NCBI GenBank assembly: GCA_033980235.1
Contig: CM067069.1
Span: 16,229,150 to 16,293,149 of the forward strand
DNA length: 64,000 bases
Reading direction: 5' to 3'
Origin: Diadema setosum
Lineage: Eukaryota; Echinodermata; Echinoidea; Diadematoida; Diadematidae
Positions 35,838 through 47,271 of this stretch are shown here, in pieces. Positions within the stretch are counted from its first letter, which is position 1. Each line of letters starts with the position of its first letter. Made by a program: the position numbers and the translations under genes. The notes beneath the pieces were generated by a model. The model was not told the DNA's origin, did not search any database, and saw only the letters and a list, made by a program, of their open reading frames with translations.

Positions 35838-36214
35838 AAGGTACTGTTTATCACCATTGGGAGCACTGGTTTAAATATGTTCGAGTTGTCACATGATGCA
35901 TATGTACACGTATATGTCAGTTGTATCACAATTAAAACATCTTGTTATAAACCATACAATTTCGCAATAAAGCCTGAATATAAGGAGATAATCACTATAT
36001 TTTTCTCAATAAACCATAAACTGTATATGACTTATTCTACAAACAATACTATCACAAGTATTGCTCACATTTTGTATATTTAACATTCTCAACATTGATT
36101 ATACTCATTAACACTTTCACATTGGTTGTTTCTATCCCTAACTCATATTTTAGAACTATTTTGAAGCACTAAAGCTGGGTTTTTATTTCATCTGAATAGG
36201 TATAAATAATGCCT
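35838..36214. mobile_element. TTAA-type MITE (family B), copy 3, inverted
   Basis: Reverse-oriented relative of 12860-13240. The right part (36116-36200) matches, on the other strand, the AAACAAAAACCCAGC and AGGGATAGAAACAACCA blocks. The right TTAA is at 36215-36218; the left is TTGA, one change from TTAA. Confidence 0.75.
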
Positions 36215-36218
36215 TTAA

Positions 36219-37387
36219 ATTTCCCATAGCCCCTTCACTTTTTGGCAAATTCCATTGAAACTGTAGATGTCCTGTTTGATCTGAATTTGTTTGTGAAAGT
36301 CAATTTAAACGTGGAGTGGAGTTTAACATCATGAAAGACAAGATTTTATCAAAGTCGGATCAATGGAGCGGAAGCGTGCCAAGTAGGTATAGCGTAACAC
36401 CTTTTACAGATGTCATTTCCCGTATTTATACCGACTCGGGAAAAAACAACAACAACAACAACAACAATTCAAGGTCTTTAAACTTTATATTTTAAAACGT
36501 TCTTGCGATTCCTTATCAAATTCCATTCGTCAGTCGTTTTTTATAATTATTTCTATCTGAATCCCAGTGGTAGTGACCGATATGTTAGACGCACCTTCAC
36601 TGTCATAAGTGCAGATGATCATCCGAACAGGTAATGTTGCACTTCTTTACTCCATTGAACATATTTATGTTGTGTTTAGATGCCTATCTCGACGACGATT
36701 CTATCAAAACACGTAAATAATACCAACAATGACGAAGACTGACTGCTTTAGACTGCGACCCACTCAACTGGAGCCATGTTAACTAATCACCAGGAAGTTA
36801 AAAAGGGGGAGACGGAGTGACACATAACAAACCCGAACAAAGGCTCTCCTTTTCGGGGTCCATGCCACGCTGGGTTATTGTGCATAGGCCTTCACTGGGT
36901 AAAGCACGGAAGGTGAGAACGAAAGCTATGTGCTTTCTGACACCACCACCAGGACTTATACTTCCTGGTTCCAAACAGTGCTGCAAAGTGCATCACAGAT
37001 TCGCCCCAGTCGTGTCCGTTTCACCTGAGTGTGCTAGACGGCACCATCGCAGTTACTGCAGCACATGGGTTTCAAACTCGTCAACATTTTAGACCACAGA
37101 AGCTGCCTGTGATTGAACACGCACATGCCGAGCCTCGATCAATTGATCTTCTACGATTTCGTGTTTTAAAATGTAAAGGGAAAACTTTGAACCAATAGGC
37201 AAGTGAACGACGATTTGTTTGGTAAATATACGGCGAACAGGTTTCGCTCGGGCCGCCCCATTGCCGATTAACCTGTCCATTTCGAAACAGATCGCCCAAC
37301 AGGTTGTTTACTAGTGCATGCTGTGTATTTTTGACGAGATTGTCATAGCTTTGATCGTATAGACGGATATTCTAGTCTCTTCTAGAG
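36219..37387. other. 5' flank of the oxidase-activator gene
   Basis: Holds an (AAC)n run at about 36441-36467. The promoter and 5' UTR of first exon A should lie near the right end. No TATA box or other gene is evident. Confidence 0.4.
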
Positions 37388-37570
37388 ATGGAGAAACAGA
37401 CACACAAAGATACCATCCAGGTTTGGTACGAAGGGGTCCAGATGCACGATAAGGGAGACACTTCGGGAGCCCTACAGTCCTTCCTCAGCATCGACCAACC
37501 ATCAGCGAAGATCCTCTTCAACATCGGCCATGTCGAGATGTCCCAGTATCGCTTCGAAGAGGCAGAAAAG
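37388..37570 (+). CDS. NCF2: p67phox-like NADPH oxidase activator, first coding exon A (TPR1)
   Basis: Sixty-one codons from ATG 37388 to AAG|GTAAGT, phase 0. The peptide opens MEKQTHKDTIQVWYEGV and contains a TPR1 repeat: W..GV....K.D..GAL..F followed by FNIGHVEMSQYRFEEAEK. Human p67phox has SLWNEGV, DWKGALDAF, FNIG and MTEAEK at the same spacing. p67phox is the cytosolic activator of NOX2-type oxidases. Its N-terminal TPRs bind Rac-GTP and a later activation domain triggers superoxide production at the membrane. This exon joins in frame to 58225-58416 across a 20.7-kb intron. NOXA1 is an equally possible orthologue, since vertebrate NCF2 and NOXA1 share this domain. The later SH3, PB1 and activation segments are not in the window. 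Confidence 0.85.
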
Positions 37571-37910
37571 GTAAGTTGACAAGAATCCGCTTTCTTTCTA
37601 TAAACATTAATTTGTAAAGAACACTGTCATTTCAAGTGCCCCTGTCTGCAAAACTTCCGATTCATTTTTTTACGTTGTATTATTACAGGTGTTTTTTTGC
37701 ATTTGGTGTCGGTATAGTGAGGTGTTCTTGATGTCAACATTGTTTTCTTTATACAATTATTATACCTCTTCATCATTATTTCGTTGGACATGAATAAGTC
37801 AAGAGTCATACAACTGAGGGATTATAGTCATAAATCAAATGCCAAACCCAGATTTAACCCATCAACCCGAAAACATTGGCCGGCGGACCGTTTTTCATTT
37901 GTATATTATA

Positions 37911-37928
37911 GGGGGGGGGGGGGGGGGG
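37911..37928. repeat. Poly-G run
   Basis: 18 consecutive G. A second G run with an adjoining TG microsatellite is at 38079-38133. Confidence 0.9.
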
Positions 37929-38078
37929 TGCTCATTTAAGTAGTCACAGAAGGGCGATGTCTGACTCCAGCTTCCCTACCCCTTTCTCTGAAGGAGTCTC
38001 GGGTGAAAAATAAGAAATTCATGAGATGCAATTTTGAGTTGTTTTGTTTTTGCTTCTTTTTAAAGACCCATCGGAAGT

Positions 38079-38133
38079 GTGTGTGTTTGTGTGTGTGTGT
38101 GTGTGTGTGCTGTGGGGGGGGGGGGGGGGGGGG
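38079..38133. repeat. (TG)n plus poly-G
   Basis: TG-rich tract followed by CTGT and about 18 G, inside the exon A intron. Confidence 0.85.
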
Positions 38134-38670
38134 AAGCGCGAGCGGGGACTGCAATGAATGAATGAACTTTAAAGAAATATGATGACTGTAACCCGGGCTC
38201 ATTATTTCGGCGTATAATGAAATGCTTCACGATTTTAGTCGTGTTTGATGCTGTATTGTGTAAAGAAATGGGCTACACGGTTGATTCGTTTTGAGCTTTC
38301 CACCACCAAAATAAATAACGCTTGTTTATCAAAATGTGAGGATTCTCGACTGCGAAAAATAAGCGCTTTCGAGTTTTCTAATGCTAGATTTGCGTCTTTT
38401 TGTGTTAACTTATTGGTGTGCTGCATGAGTAATGACAGGGGGAGACTGTAGATAAAAAGAAAAGGCTTACCTCTGGGCCCACAGTTACATGTTACATAAA
38501 ACATATTCAAAATGTTCTGATACGGTGAACAAACAATCATTCACTTGCAACGCAGTCACTGCCGAAAGGAAGATGTTATTTTTTACAACACAGAAGACTC
38601 TGTTTGCATGATATCACCACAAAAGGGGTAAAACGGGGGAAAAAGTGTTTTTATTCATCTGAAGGGTTAA

Positions 38671-39211
38671 AGGTAGGGGATACCTTTTACAGACCTCCCA
38701 AAATGCAGCAAAACATTAAATATGAACCTCAGGGGACTTGCTTAGGCAACTGCTTAGAAATTTGGAAGTCAACAGTTAACTAAAATTTGAATAATGCACA
38801 AAACTCAACTACTCAGTAGTTCTGTGTTGCATTCTTCTGTATTTGTGATCTATAAACACAAATTTAAAAGTACAAGAGCTGATGTAATAACGTATAGAGT
38901 GTGTGGCAAGAATGTATATAGAAATGTTTATAAGTGTTGATGAACTTTCTTCACAAAATATAATGATACATGATGGACACACATGCAGTACATGGGTCTG
39001 CAAAAGTAGCCTAGTAATGTGCTGGAATTTACGGTGAGCCCCGGAAACATTATTATTTAATTCAATTCAAAATCTAACGGTCAAAAAATGTAGTAAATGT
39101 TACCTTCCACTTTCAATACTTTATGGGAGTTTCTAAAATGATACTCTCTTCAACATACCACTGTATTTATACAACTCTTCATTTAAGGCGTGCAAATGGG
39201 ATTCCCTACCT
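38671..39211. mobile_element. MITE with TTAA target duplication (family A), copy 2
   Basis: 541 bp, flanked by TTAA at 38667-38670 and 39212-39215. Same ends (AGGTAGGGGATACC) and nearly the same body as 17367-17917, with a few short indels. Confidence 0.87.
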
Positions 39212-41261
39212 TTAACCCGCCTTGTATCAGTGATTTGAGTCAAGGTGGTAAACCAAATATACGCCAGTACACAAGGCCGTTCACAGGGTCATTCTAGCAT
39301 TGTTTTGTTTGGAGGATAGTGTATACAGTACTGACCGCTCAGAGATTAAAAAAAAAAATCTTTTGTTGATTACTCAGAACTGGATTCTATAGTGCGAGTT
39401 TTGAATTAGACAGTATATTGTCACGATTTTTGTGTGGAGCACAATTGTACGTGAACCATAACTGACCCCAGAAATAGTGGGTCAAAGTGAACACACGAGC
39501 ACTTTGATAATAGAGTATTGCTCCGCGGGAGAGTAGTCAAGAGTAACGTTCATTAAAAAAGTAAAATTGTAGTGTAGATAAGTTAATCGAGTTAATAAAA
39601 AAAAAAGCGAGCGGCAAAGCTACAATGTGTTAATGACATGATGGAACCGACGGATATAAGATATATAACCAATGTATTGTAACTGTATAGAGACAAGTGA
39701 CAGAAACTATACCGACTCGATTTTCTCCTTTTATGCTCTCGTTTCTTGTGACGGTTCCCAGCTAAAATAGAGAATGCCAAGTCACAGCTTCATCGCCCTG
39801 TTCCTTCTGTAGCTATTAAACTTTACCCTTGTTTTGCGCAAATTTATTCTCATCATAATTGCTGTAACTTTGATTTGTATAACTGTGACGGCGATATAAG
39901 GTTTAGCATCGAATGCTTCCGTGAAGCAAGCAGCCATTAGATGGGACCAACGCCGGACCAATGGCCATAACTCGCCTCCGAAGGACTATAGGCATGATAG
40001 GCAATGAGAACCAATTGCCTCATAGCTACACCTGTATTATGCCCCCCCCCCCCCGAAAAAAAATACAATCGGATTCCCTCATTGATAACTTTCATATAGA
40101 TTAAACAATCTGAATGTTATTTCAAGGAATGGAACTATAACTTTTTTTCTACATTTTGCAGAAAAAAACCCATTCAATATGTGGTCAAATAATAAGGCCA
40201 ATGTGAACATGAAAAAGAATCGCACTTTAATGTGTAAGGTGTCACAAAGCTTTTATCACACACTATTGTTTCAGGAAGCTAGGGTATGATTTTGAGATAA
40301 GTGTTTGTAACTGGGACTTCTCCTGTGAAGAAAGTTAAGGGGGTCAGAGGTCAAATATAAGTTTGCAGTAGCCTATAGATGATTATAGTTTTGAGAAATG
40401 AAATAAATTTGATATTAAACGCGCATTTTCTATGATTGTCCAAAACTTTGCGTGTGTTGAGGAGTGTAAAAATCCGCAAGTATGATTTCTGTTATGTTTT
40501 TAAACGCATCCCATTGACAATGAAAAGGAAAAGCTTTCTTCCTTGTTCTACAATTCTAAAACGATAGGATGTCACTTACTAAGATGTTTATATTGAGCCC
40601 AGGGTAGCACGCCGAGGCAGTCTGTATAGAGTACTCGCCCAGAGAATGACTGTGCATGCGAGACATGCACTCGGACCCGGATGTTATGGCTGACAATCGT
40701 AAGTGCCACGATTGAAGCTGTTAATAATGAGCTGGTTACCACGGTGAAGTGCTAAATTGATCGCATATAGGTCTTCCGGACGTATCCCCTCGCTTGTCCC
40801 ACAGCATGAATCGACAACTTTTAAGTGTAAATCTGGCATAGATCGGTATCCCCCGTCGGAAATTAAAAACTGATAACGCAGTAGCTCGGAAGTGGTTTCC
40901 AAAGCCGTGGGTAACATCTTTGCGCCAGAAATCAATCATTTTATTTTCAGGTACGGGTGTATGTCATAGCAACAAAGCTCTGGAGTGACCTTCCGAATTT
41001 CATTACGTCAAATTTCTACCGGGTACACAATGAAACCGCTTCTTTTCTGTGGGATTCGTCATAGTGGTCATGTTTTGTTTTATTGTTAATCAATATTAAC
41101 AACAAAACAGTACATTGTATAGTTGGCAGTCCAGTATAACAAAGAGTTTGTTTAACGTATTCCAATTGCCATACCATAACGGGATGACCTTTGTAGATGC
41201 GTGAATATCGTCACGCAAGTCTTAGACAGTAATGGTATAAAAAGAAAACAAAAAAGTACCA

Positions 41262-41298
41262 CGCACACACACACACACACACACATCCACACACACAC
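41262..41298. repeat. (AC)n microsatellite
   Basis: About 17 AC units with one TCC interruption. Confidence 0.85.
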
Positions 41299-42539
41299 GT
41301 AATAATCATGCAATTCATGACACCATGGTTGATAAAACGATTTATGTTGTCGAAGGCCGAGGAGTTCGCTTTTATTTACCACTTTATTTTCACTATCAAA
41401 CGACTGCGTGTCGTGTATCAATATGGACAAAATGATAACTACATTGATAAACGTCTGTTCGATTACCGTCATTATATCAATTATAAAATTGGTATGCGTG
41501 CTTTGCACCATTCTGCTCAAGGGCATTTTCTTCACGGGTCTAATGTTTGGTGACGTTTTCCTACTCATTGTCTGTGGCCGATCTATAAAGGCGGAGGTCG
41601 TATCAAGGAATAATCTATTAGTATTAGTACCGAGTACTGTATGATTTCAGGCCCGGTAAAAACCAGTGAACTGTCGCCCTCTGTTGGCAATACTGTACAA
41701 CTATACTCTCTCAGCACACAGCATGCAAAAGTCAGTGTATTTAGTGGTGAACCCAGGGAGGTGGATGGTTTCTGTTGATAATCGCTCTTTTCAACAGATG
41801 TTGGTGTTGTTATCACTTTGCCATGTGTCACTATTACAAAATTATTATACAATAAAGATGATCCTTCATGAGGATATTTCTGATGGTCAAGTTTTTGGAT
41901 TTTCTTTGTTTCTCTCAGCATTTGCTGACCATGTACGCGTTGATGTGTAACTTCAAAAGTGGAAAAAACAACAACAACTTCTCTTTTTACATGTATACAG
42001 GAGTATAAATCTTAAGTAGAGTCAGTTATCTTCATGTAATATGAGAGTTGTAAAAGGTACCACGGAAGTAGTATTGCAGTTATAATCTTCGCTCAATAGG
42101 ACTATGCTCCGAAGCGTATAATATAGCGTATACGGTCTAAGGCCTTCTGAATATCCTTATAAACGATTGCAAGGGCCGTACGGAGCTGTTTTTGTTGTTT
42201 TTCTTATTTTTTTTTGCTCCTAGGATGGGGCTATACGGGCCGACGGGGATATGGGGCAGGGATAATCATACCCCCTCCCTCTGTAGCTCCTCTTCGTCGT
42301 TGTCATCTAATTCCTCTAAAAATCATCGTCATCATCATTTACTTTTTAATAGTGTTTTTATTCTTCTTCCTTCTTTCATATTTCAATACTGTCCTTTTCT
42401 TCATGTTATCTCTCTCTTTTTCTTAGAAGAATACGATACACGCTGTTATAGGCCTACTTGATTTCGAAGGGATCTGATTTGTGCAGTGAGGGCAACACGT
42501 CATGGGTATAACCGTAAAAAACGTTTTCGTCTCACCCAC

Positions 42540-44250
42540 CGCATAACCGCACTCCACACCCCCCCCCCCCCCCCCCCGCTAAAATAGGTAAAAATCCAGG
42601 GTGCGGTTTATACACCCTTGCAGTAAATACTTACTGATATAAGTTAGCATCATGTGCAGACATTGTTTAATGTTCGAAGAAATGATTCCTTTATACAGTC
42701 AGGCATTCTACTGTATCATTTCCTTCTCTTTATGGCACAAAAATCAACAATCAATTTTCTCTCCAAAACATTTCACTCAATACCCTACCAACATGTCGGC
42801 AGTATCTCCACCCGTCATGCTAGTCAACGGATTGTCATCTCCTCCCCCATCCCCCCCCCCCCCCGACGACCGAAGAAAAGGGGTGCTATTAAATACGTCG
42901 ACGTGGGTACTCACTTCCCGCAACAATGTTTACAATTATATAGTTCAAAGCGGTGACGAGAGCCGGATGATCTCATCTCCTCGTATACCACCGAATACAC
43001 AGAACTTGCACCAAAAACGCACTTAGTCTGCGTCGATTGGGGGGGGGGGGGGGGGGGACAGGTGTGGGCTATCGCCCCCTGAAAATGTTAGCTGTAGGAG
43101 TTTAGTGCAACCCCCTGAAAATGTGTGTGTGTATGGGGGGCAAACATAATTGTACTCTCTATATGATTCCTGAGATGTGCGACTTCTTGCTTTTTAATTG
43201 TTTGAATATTGTCCAAATATCAAGTCGTTGAATTTCATTTGTAAGAGTAAAAAGCCTCCCTCGCCTGAAAAACAGATACCCCTCCCCCCCCCCCCCCCAC
43301 ACACACACAGCTCCCCCGCTCGGTCCCTTTCCATATATAGATTTTGTACAAATTTGACATATAATAAATTCCCGAATATTTAATTAAAAGAATATTCATC
43401 AAATTGTAATATTTCAATTCCCAAAAGTTTAATGCTACAGTTTCCTCATGTTGGAGTAGATATCCCCCTCAAATAACCCCCGCCCGATCCCCCTTTATAG
43501 ATGTAGTCCTTTCTTATGCAGACTTTTTTGATTGACAATTTTTGAAATATTCCATCAAAATTGTCACTACAACATATAACACACTGTAATTTCATTTCAA
43601 GTCTAAAAATGCAAAAGCTCTCTTGTGAGAAGAGTTGGGGGATAATCCCCTCTTTCACACTCCCCATGCTCCGAGCTCCCCTCCATGCATTGACTATGGT
43701 TAAACTTTTTGGATTGACAACTTAAAGTCCAAATGCACCAATGGTGTTCACCAGATCATCATCTGAACTGTGCGTAACATGCGAAAGTTCCTTCATAGGA
43801 GGGAAATGCCCCCCCCCCCCCCCACACACACACACACACACACCGCATATCCCTTGCTCGGTCCCGGTCTCGCATGGTATGAGAATTTACAAGTTTCCGA
43901 GTACATGTCCGTACTCGAGTAATCCACAAAAGTATGCATCACGTCGTTTTATTTCCATTCTAAAATGTGTGGGAGGGGGTATCCCCTCCATAGATTACTG
44001 GATATTATTGAATTAGTACACAGTGATGACGCACAAGCGGAACGAGAGGTGCAGGTATTTTCCCATTTCCATATTTCTTTTTCTCATTTTTTGTTGTTGT
44101 TGACAGAAACCCCCAAACATTTCACCAAACGTGTGTACTAGTAGATCGACGAATTTCAATTATTAAAATTCAAATCTTCCTCGTGTGAGAGGGGATATAA
44201 TATGCACCTCCCGCACAGTATGTCCACAGTATATTCTCCAAGTTTTGCCC
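42540..44250. repeat. Degenerate C/G-run-rich repeat region
   Basis: Several diverged blocks share a C run plus ACACAC (about 43283-43310 and 43808-43840), GCTCGGTCCC (43318 and 43857), and GGGGGTATCCCC-type or GGGGATAATCCCC-type palindromes (about 43635 and 43975). This suggests an old tandem array with a period of some hundreds of bases. The open frames here look like by-products. Confidence 0.5.
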
Positions 44251-44656
44251 ACACCCATCCCCTGTACCCCAATCTTGGAAACGGATGCACGCCCTTGCAT
44301 GCTCCGAACATCCCATTATTGCTGCACTATCTACTAGTATGTGCTGCAATATACCAATGCTTTTTTTTTTCATTTATCCCCTCGGGGATCGCCCGGCGTC
44401 TGTTTTGCGGCTGTGTGACGAAGCCCTTCACGTCATTGTACGAGCTGGAGAGCCACTCAATGAGCTGAGATGAGGGACAGTAGGGGAGAATGCCTGCACA
44501 CTTTGTGAGAGGAGAGTGCAGAAAAACTCGCCCGTCGTCAGGTTTGCTTGCATTACACTGTATGCAACACATCAGCAATTACCGGCAACGAAACCCACAT
44601 CATCATCGCGCATCGTGGATGTCGACACTAGAGATTTATAGAGTAGACTAGCTATG

Positions 44657-44687
44657 CAAGGAGCTTCAAACACATTGAAGCTCCTTG
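44657..44687. repeat. Perfect 13-bp-stem hairpin
   Basis: CAAGGAGCTTCAA and TTGAAGCTCCTTG separated by ACACA, no mismatch. It lies about 70 bases outside the inverted-repeat element at 44.76 kb. Confidence 0.85.
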
Positions 44688-44759
44688 ATCTATGTCAAAC
44701 ACCACGTGCCTTGTATGACAATCGCAGTAGGCCTAGTAGTCCAGATACTGGACGATTTT

Positions 44760-45749
44760 AATTCTCGCTATCGCCAATGACGTAAAAAGTACCCTGATGT
44801 TGATTTAAGCGTCATTTACGGTGCATTATGGGATAGTCCGGTAGCAAAATCACTTCCGTTCGTACGCGCGTGATACGTGACTAATGCTATTTACACACAC
44901 AACCGACTGTATTCTACGTGTACTTCCGGTTTTCTCGACTTGAATTACAGCTTTAATATGATTTTAAATTTCTCCATTCTTAAGAAATTGCTGTTAATAC
45001 GACTATTGGTTGTTGCTGCGAAGCTGCCATGTGTTGTTCGCACGACAATAAATGAAAAAAATCTGCAGAAATATGACCCTTACTGGCATGGGAGACGTGA
45101 CGTGGCCGCGTGGGTGAAGTTTGCGGGTGAATCCACAGCGCAGTACGTGCACGCGCGACTAGACTTACTAGTAGTGGTAGTAGCATGCAGTAGGTACAGC
45201 TAGTAGTGTACGTACATGTACTTACTTGGGAGAAGTTGCTTCGGAGACAGGATAAGTACGAGGTCACTGTTCGTTCCCGATTGTGTTCGCGACATTTCGA
45301 GAGAGAACAAATAAAAAAAGATGGGCATTCTATGACGATATCCAGGTGGGTGATTATTTTCCAGCATATTTTCAGCGTATGCAGAGATGACTGATCTGTG
45401 ATCACATCGATCGCATGATCAAGCAGTACGCTGTACCGGTATGTGTTAGCGTATGCGCTGCATGCGTGCAGTGGTGCATGCTAATGCAAGGCCGGCCGCC
45501 GGCCGGCGGGGACTCGACTACAGTGTACGAGTATGACAGGCCTGGCCATCACTCGCTGGCTCGGGCGGTACAGCCGCCTACTGTACTACCGTGGTCGGCG
45601 CGGCGCTATAGGTAAGGTACACGTACGCGCACGCTAGCGTTGTGCAAATTATGCTCCGCGCCGGAAGTGCCCTTGCTACCAAGTGCACTAAATCTTGACG
45701 AAAAAGCCACATCCGGGTACTTTTTACGTCATTGGCGATAGCGAGAATT
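44760..45749. mobile_element. Inverted-repeat element, CpG-rich, with THAP-like remnant
   Basis: ATTCTCGCTATCGCCAATGA followed by CGTAAAAAGTACCC at the left end is repeated exactly, inverted, at the right end (34 bp). Weaker inverted similarity continues for about 70 more bases. Left flank contains TTAA, but the right does not, so the target duplication is unclear. The interior has many CpG and a plus-strand THAP-like segment. P-type and Kolobok transposases both carry THAP domains, so a decayed copy of either is plausible. Confidence 0.65.
45227..45346 (+). pseudogene. THAP-like zinc-finger fragment
   Basis: Plus-strand reading WEKLLRRQDKYEVTVRS, then RLCSRHFEREQIKKDG. The R-x-CS-x-HF signature is the C-terminal half of a C2CH THAP domain, a DNA-binding module of P-type transposases and their domesticated relatives. 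The N-terminal cysteine pair is not visible in the same frame, there is no ATG, and the frame stops soon after. Either a degraded transposase or one exon of a domesticated gene. Confidence 0.4.
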
Positions 45750-46110
45750 GTCCGCATTCCCCACCAATACACACGCATACACATACATGCACCTACACAA
45801 TGCGCCCAACCGCTGACTGCGACACTCCACCAATTGGTACTCCCAGGAGGGGTGATCTTGCGTACTACAGTGTACATACATACACCATCAACGTACGTCC
45901 GTACGTACGCGGGTACGCTGCATACGAATACAGTCCAGGAAGTGGACTATAGGCCTAGATGCGTATTCACATCCTTCGTCAACCTCTCAAGACTGGACGG
46001 ACGGACTTGTCGGTGCCCCCAGCCCTAGTCGGCCGCTCGGCCGTAGTATACGCGTAGCTATACCGCTTAACAGCGCCACACGCCTCGCTTCCAGTAAATA
46101 CAGTACTTTG
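45400..46110. promoter_or_regulatory. CpG-rich stretch upstream of first exon B
   Basis: Dense CpG, with GGCCGGCCGCCGGCCGGC near 45490 and many ACGT-containing words, in contrast to the AT-rich surroundings. It ends about 1 kb upstream of exon B and could be its promoter. Part of it belongs to the inverted-repeat element, so the CpG density may be of transposon origin. Confidence 0.35.
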
Positions 46111-46627
46111 TCAGTAGGCCCTAGGTCTATATTCTAATTTCTAAACACCGTTAGGCGTTGCTTCGTGAAAGCACTTGCGAATCCGATGTCTTCAGAATTA
46201 TCATGATTATGCAGTGCTCAACCTAGCTCTGTAGCTGTTTAACTTTAGCAGGTGTTCGTAGACTGTCTGCTCTGACGTGGAGCGAAGGTCAAACTTTTTG
46301 TCGATGTCCGACCGAACTACTGACTGGCTTCTGCAGCAATCCCCTTAGCTTGCCTTGGACCTCACCGCGAAGGCCGAAGCCACATGAGACCAGTGCAGTG
46401 GTGAGAATATCTGCTGGGGAAATTTGATTGACTGGCCACTGCTGCCTATCTAAGGAGACCAAAAAATTAAAAAAATACAGACCTTGACCAAATTCATGTA
46501 TTGCAAACAGAATGTTGATTGGATATTCTATTTTAATTAGGGTCATGGACATTGGTTGCGCTAATCCTTCTTGTAATTCGAATTGAAATATTACTACTAA
46601 GTACTAGATCTAACGGTACTCTGGACT

Positions 46628-47101
46628 GTGGTAGAGCCCATGGGCCCCACAGTTCTACACCAATTTTGTTTACAACAAACAGCTTGCCTTGTTTTACAAC
46701 AAACAATATTGCCTGCTCTGATGACTAATAGTAATATTCAAGAAGAGGTGGTTTCAACACATCCTTGTCAGAATTACGTTTTTCACAAGGTAAACCTTGA
46801 GGATTCAGGAAAGAGGTTGCCAACGAATTGTGACCAATGTTTCCTTCGTCAGTGTCGCATCCTCAACACCCGGATAAAAGACACTGCGAATGTAGAAGAG
46901 GACCACTTGTGCGCGACAGAGAGGGAAACGAAGTCGGTTGCATCACGGGACATCGCAGCAAGCGCTCTGCAAAAATTGTCTTCTTGCGAGGAGACCCATC
47001 TCCAGTTCGGCGGTTACCGCACTGCCCAGTTCACGGATTTGTCGGGAATGAAAATGAAAAGAACGGGCACAACATGGAAGGAAACGCTAATCCTCGGTTG
47101 A
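46628..47101 (+). other. 157-codon overlapping open frame, function unknown
   Basis: Open in a different frame from exon B and overlapping its start. The peptide has many Cys and no recognised domain. It could be an upstream ORF of the exon B transcript or chance. Recorded because it is one of the longest non-repeat frames in the window. Confidence 0.2.
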
Positions 47102-47271
47102 CTTTCAAAGACATCATCGTAACATGGCACCAAGGTGTGGAGAAAGGGAAGTGCGGACTGTGGCAGGACGCCTTCAATTCTCTTCGACCGATCAAAGACT
47201 ACTCGGCTAAAATCAGGTTCAATTTAGGCCAGATTGCGTGGATGCTGGAGAATCCAGAGCTAGCACGAGAG
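47074..47271 (+). CDS. NCF2: p67phox-like NADPH oxidase activator, alternative first coding exon B (variant TPR1)
   Basis: Sixty-six codons from ATG 47074 (context AACATGG) to GAG|GTAATG, phase 0, the same phase as exon A. It opens MEGNANPRLTFKDIIVTWHQ and carries a second TPR1. From the Trp to the FN-x-G motif it aligns with exon A without gaps (W..GV, then SAKIRFNLG against SAKILFNIG), and the helix after it has equal length (IAWMLENPELARE). It would join to the exon at 58225 and give the same downstream protein with a different N-terminus. The frame is open upstream to 46837, allowing a 79-residue extension, but the 47074 ATG has the better context. A stand-alone duplicated gene is the alternative; I found no second copy of the next exon. 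Confidence 0.75.

Larger units (their letters stand above)
37571..47073 (+). other. Interval between alternative first exons A and B
   Basis: Part of the intron after exon A. Contains G/C runs, a family A MITE, degenerate C/G-rich repeats at 42.5-44.3 kb, a hairpin at 44.66 kb and a CpG-rich inverted-repeat block at 44.76-45.75 kb. No other supported coding exon. Confidence 0.5.

Noticed and set aside
42652..43026. 124-codon plus-strand ORF with a proline run
   Set aside because: The Pro run comes from a C homopolymer inside a degenerate repeat region; no domain.
44327..44578. Possible minus-strand exon around QLIEWLSSSYNDVKGF
   Set aside because: An acceptor-like CAG exists, but no GT donor follows in a sensible place. 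The opposite strand is equally open.
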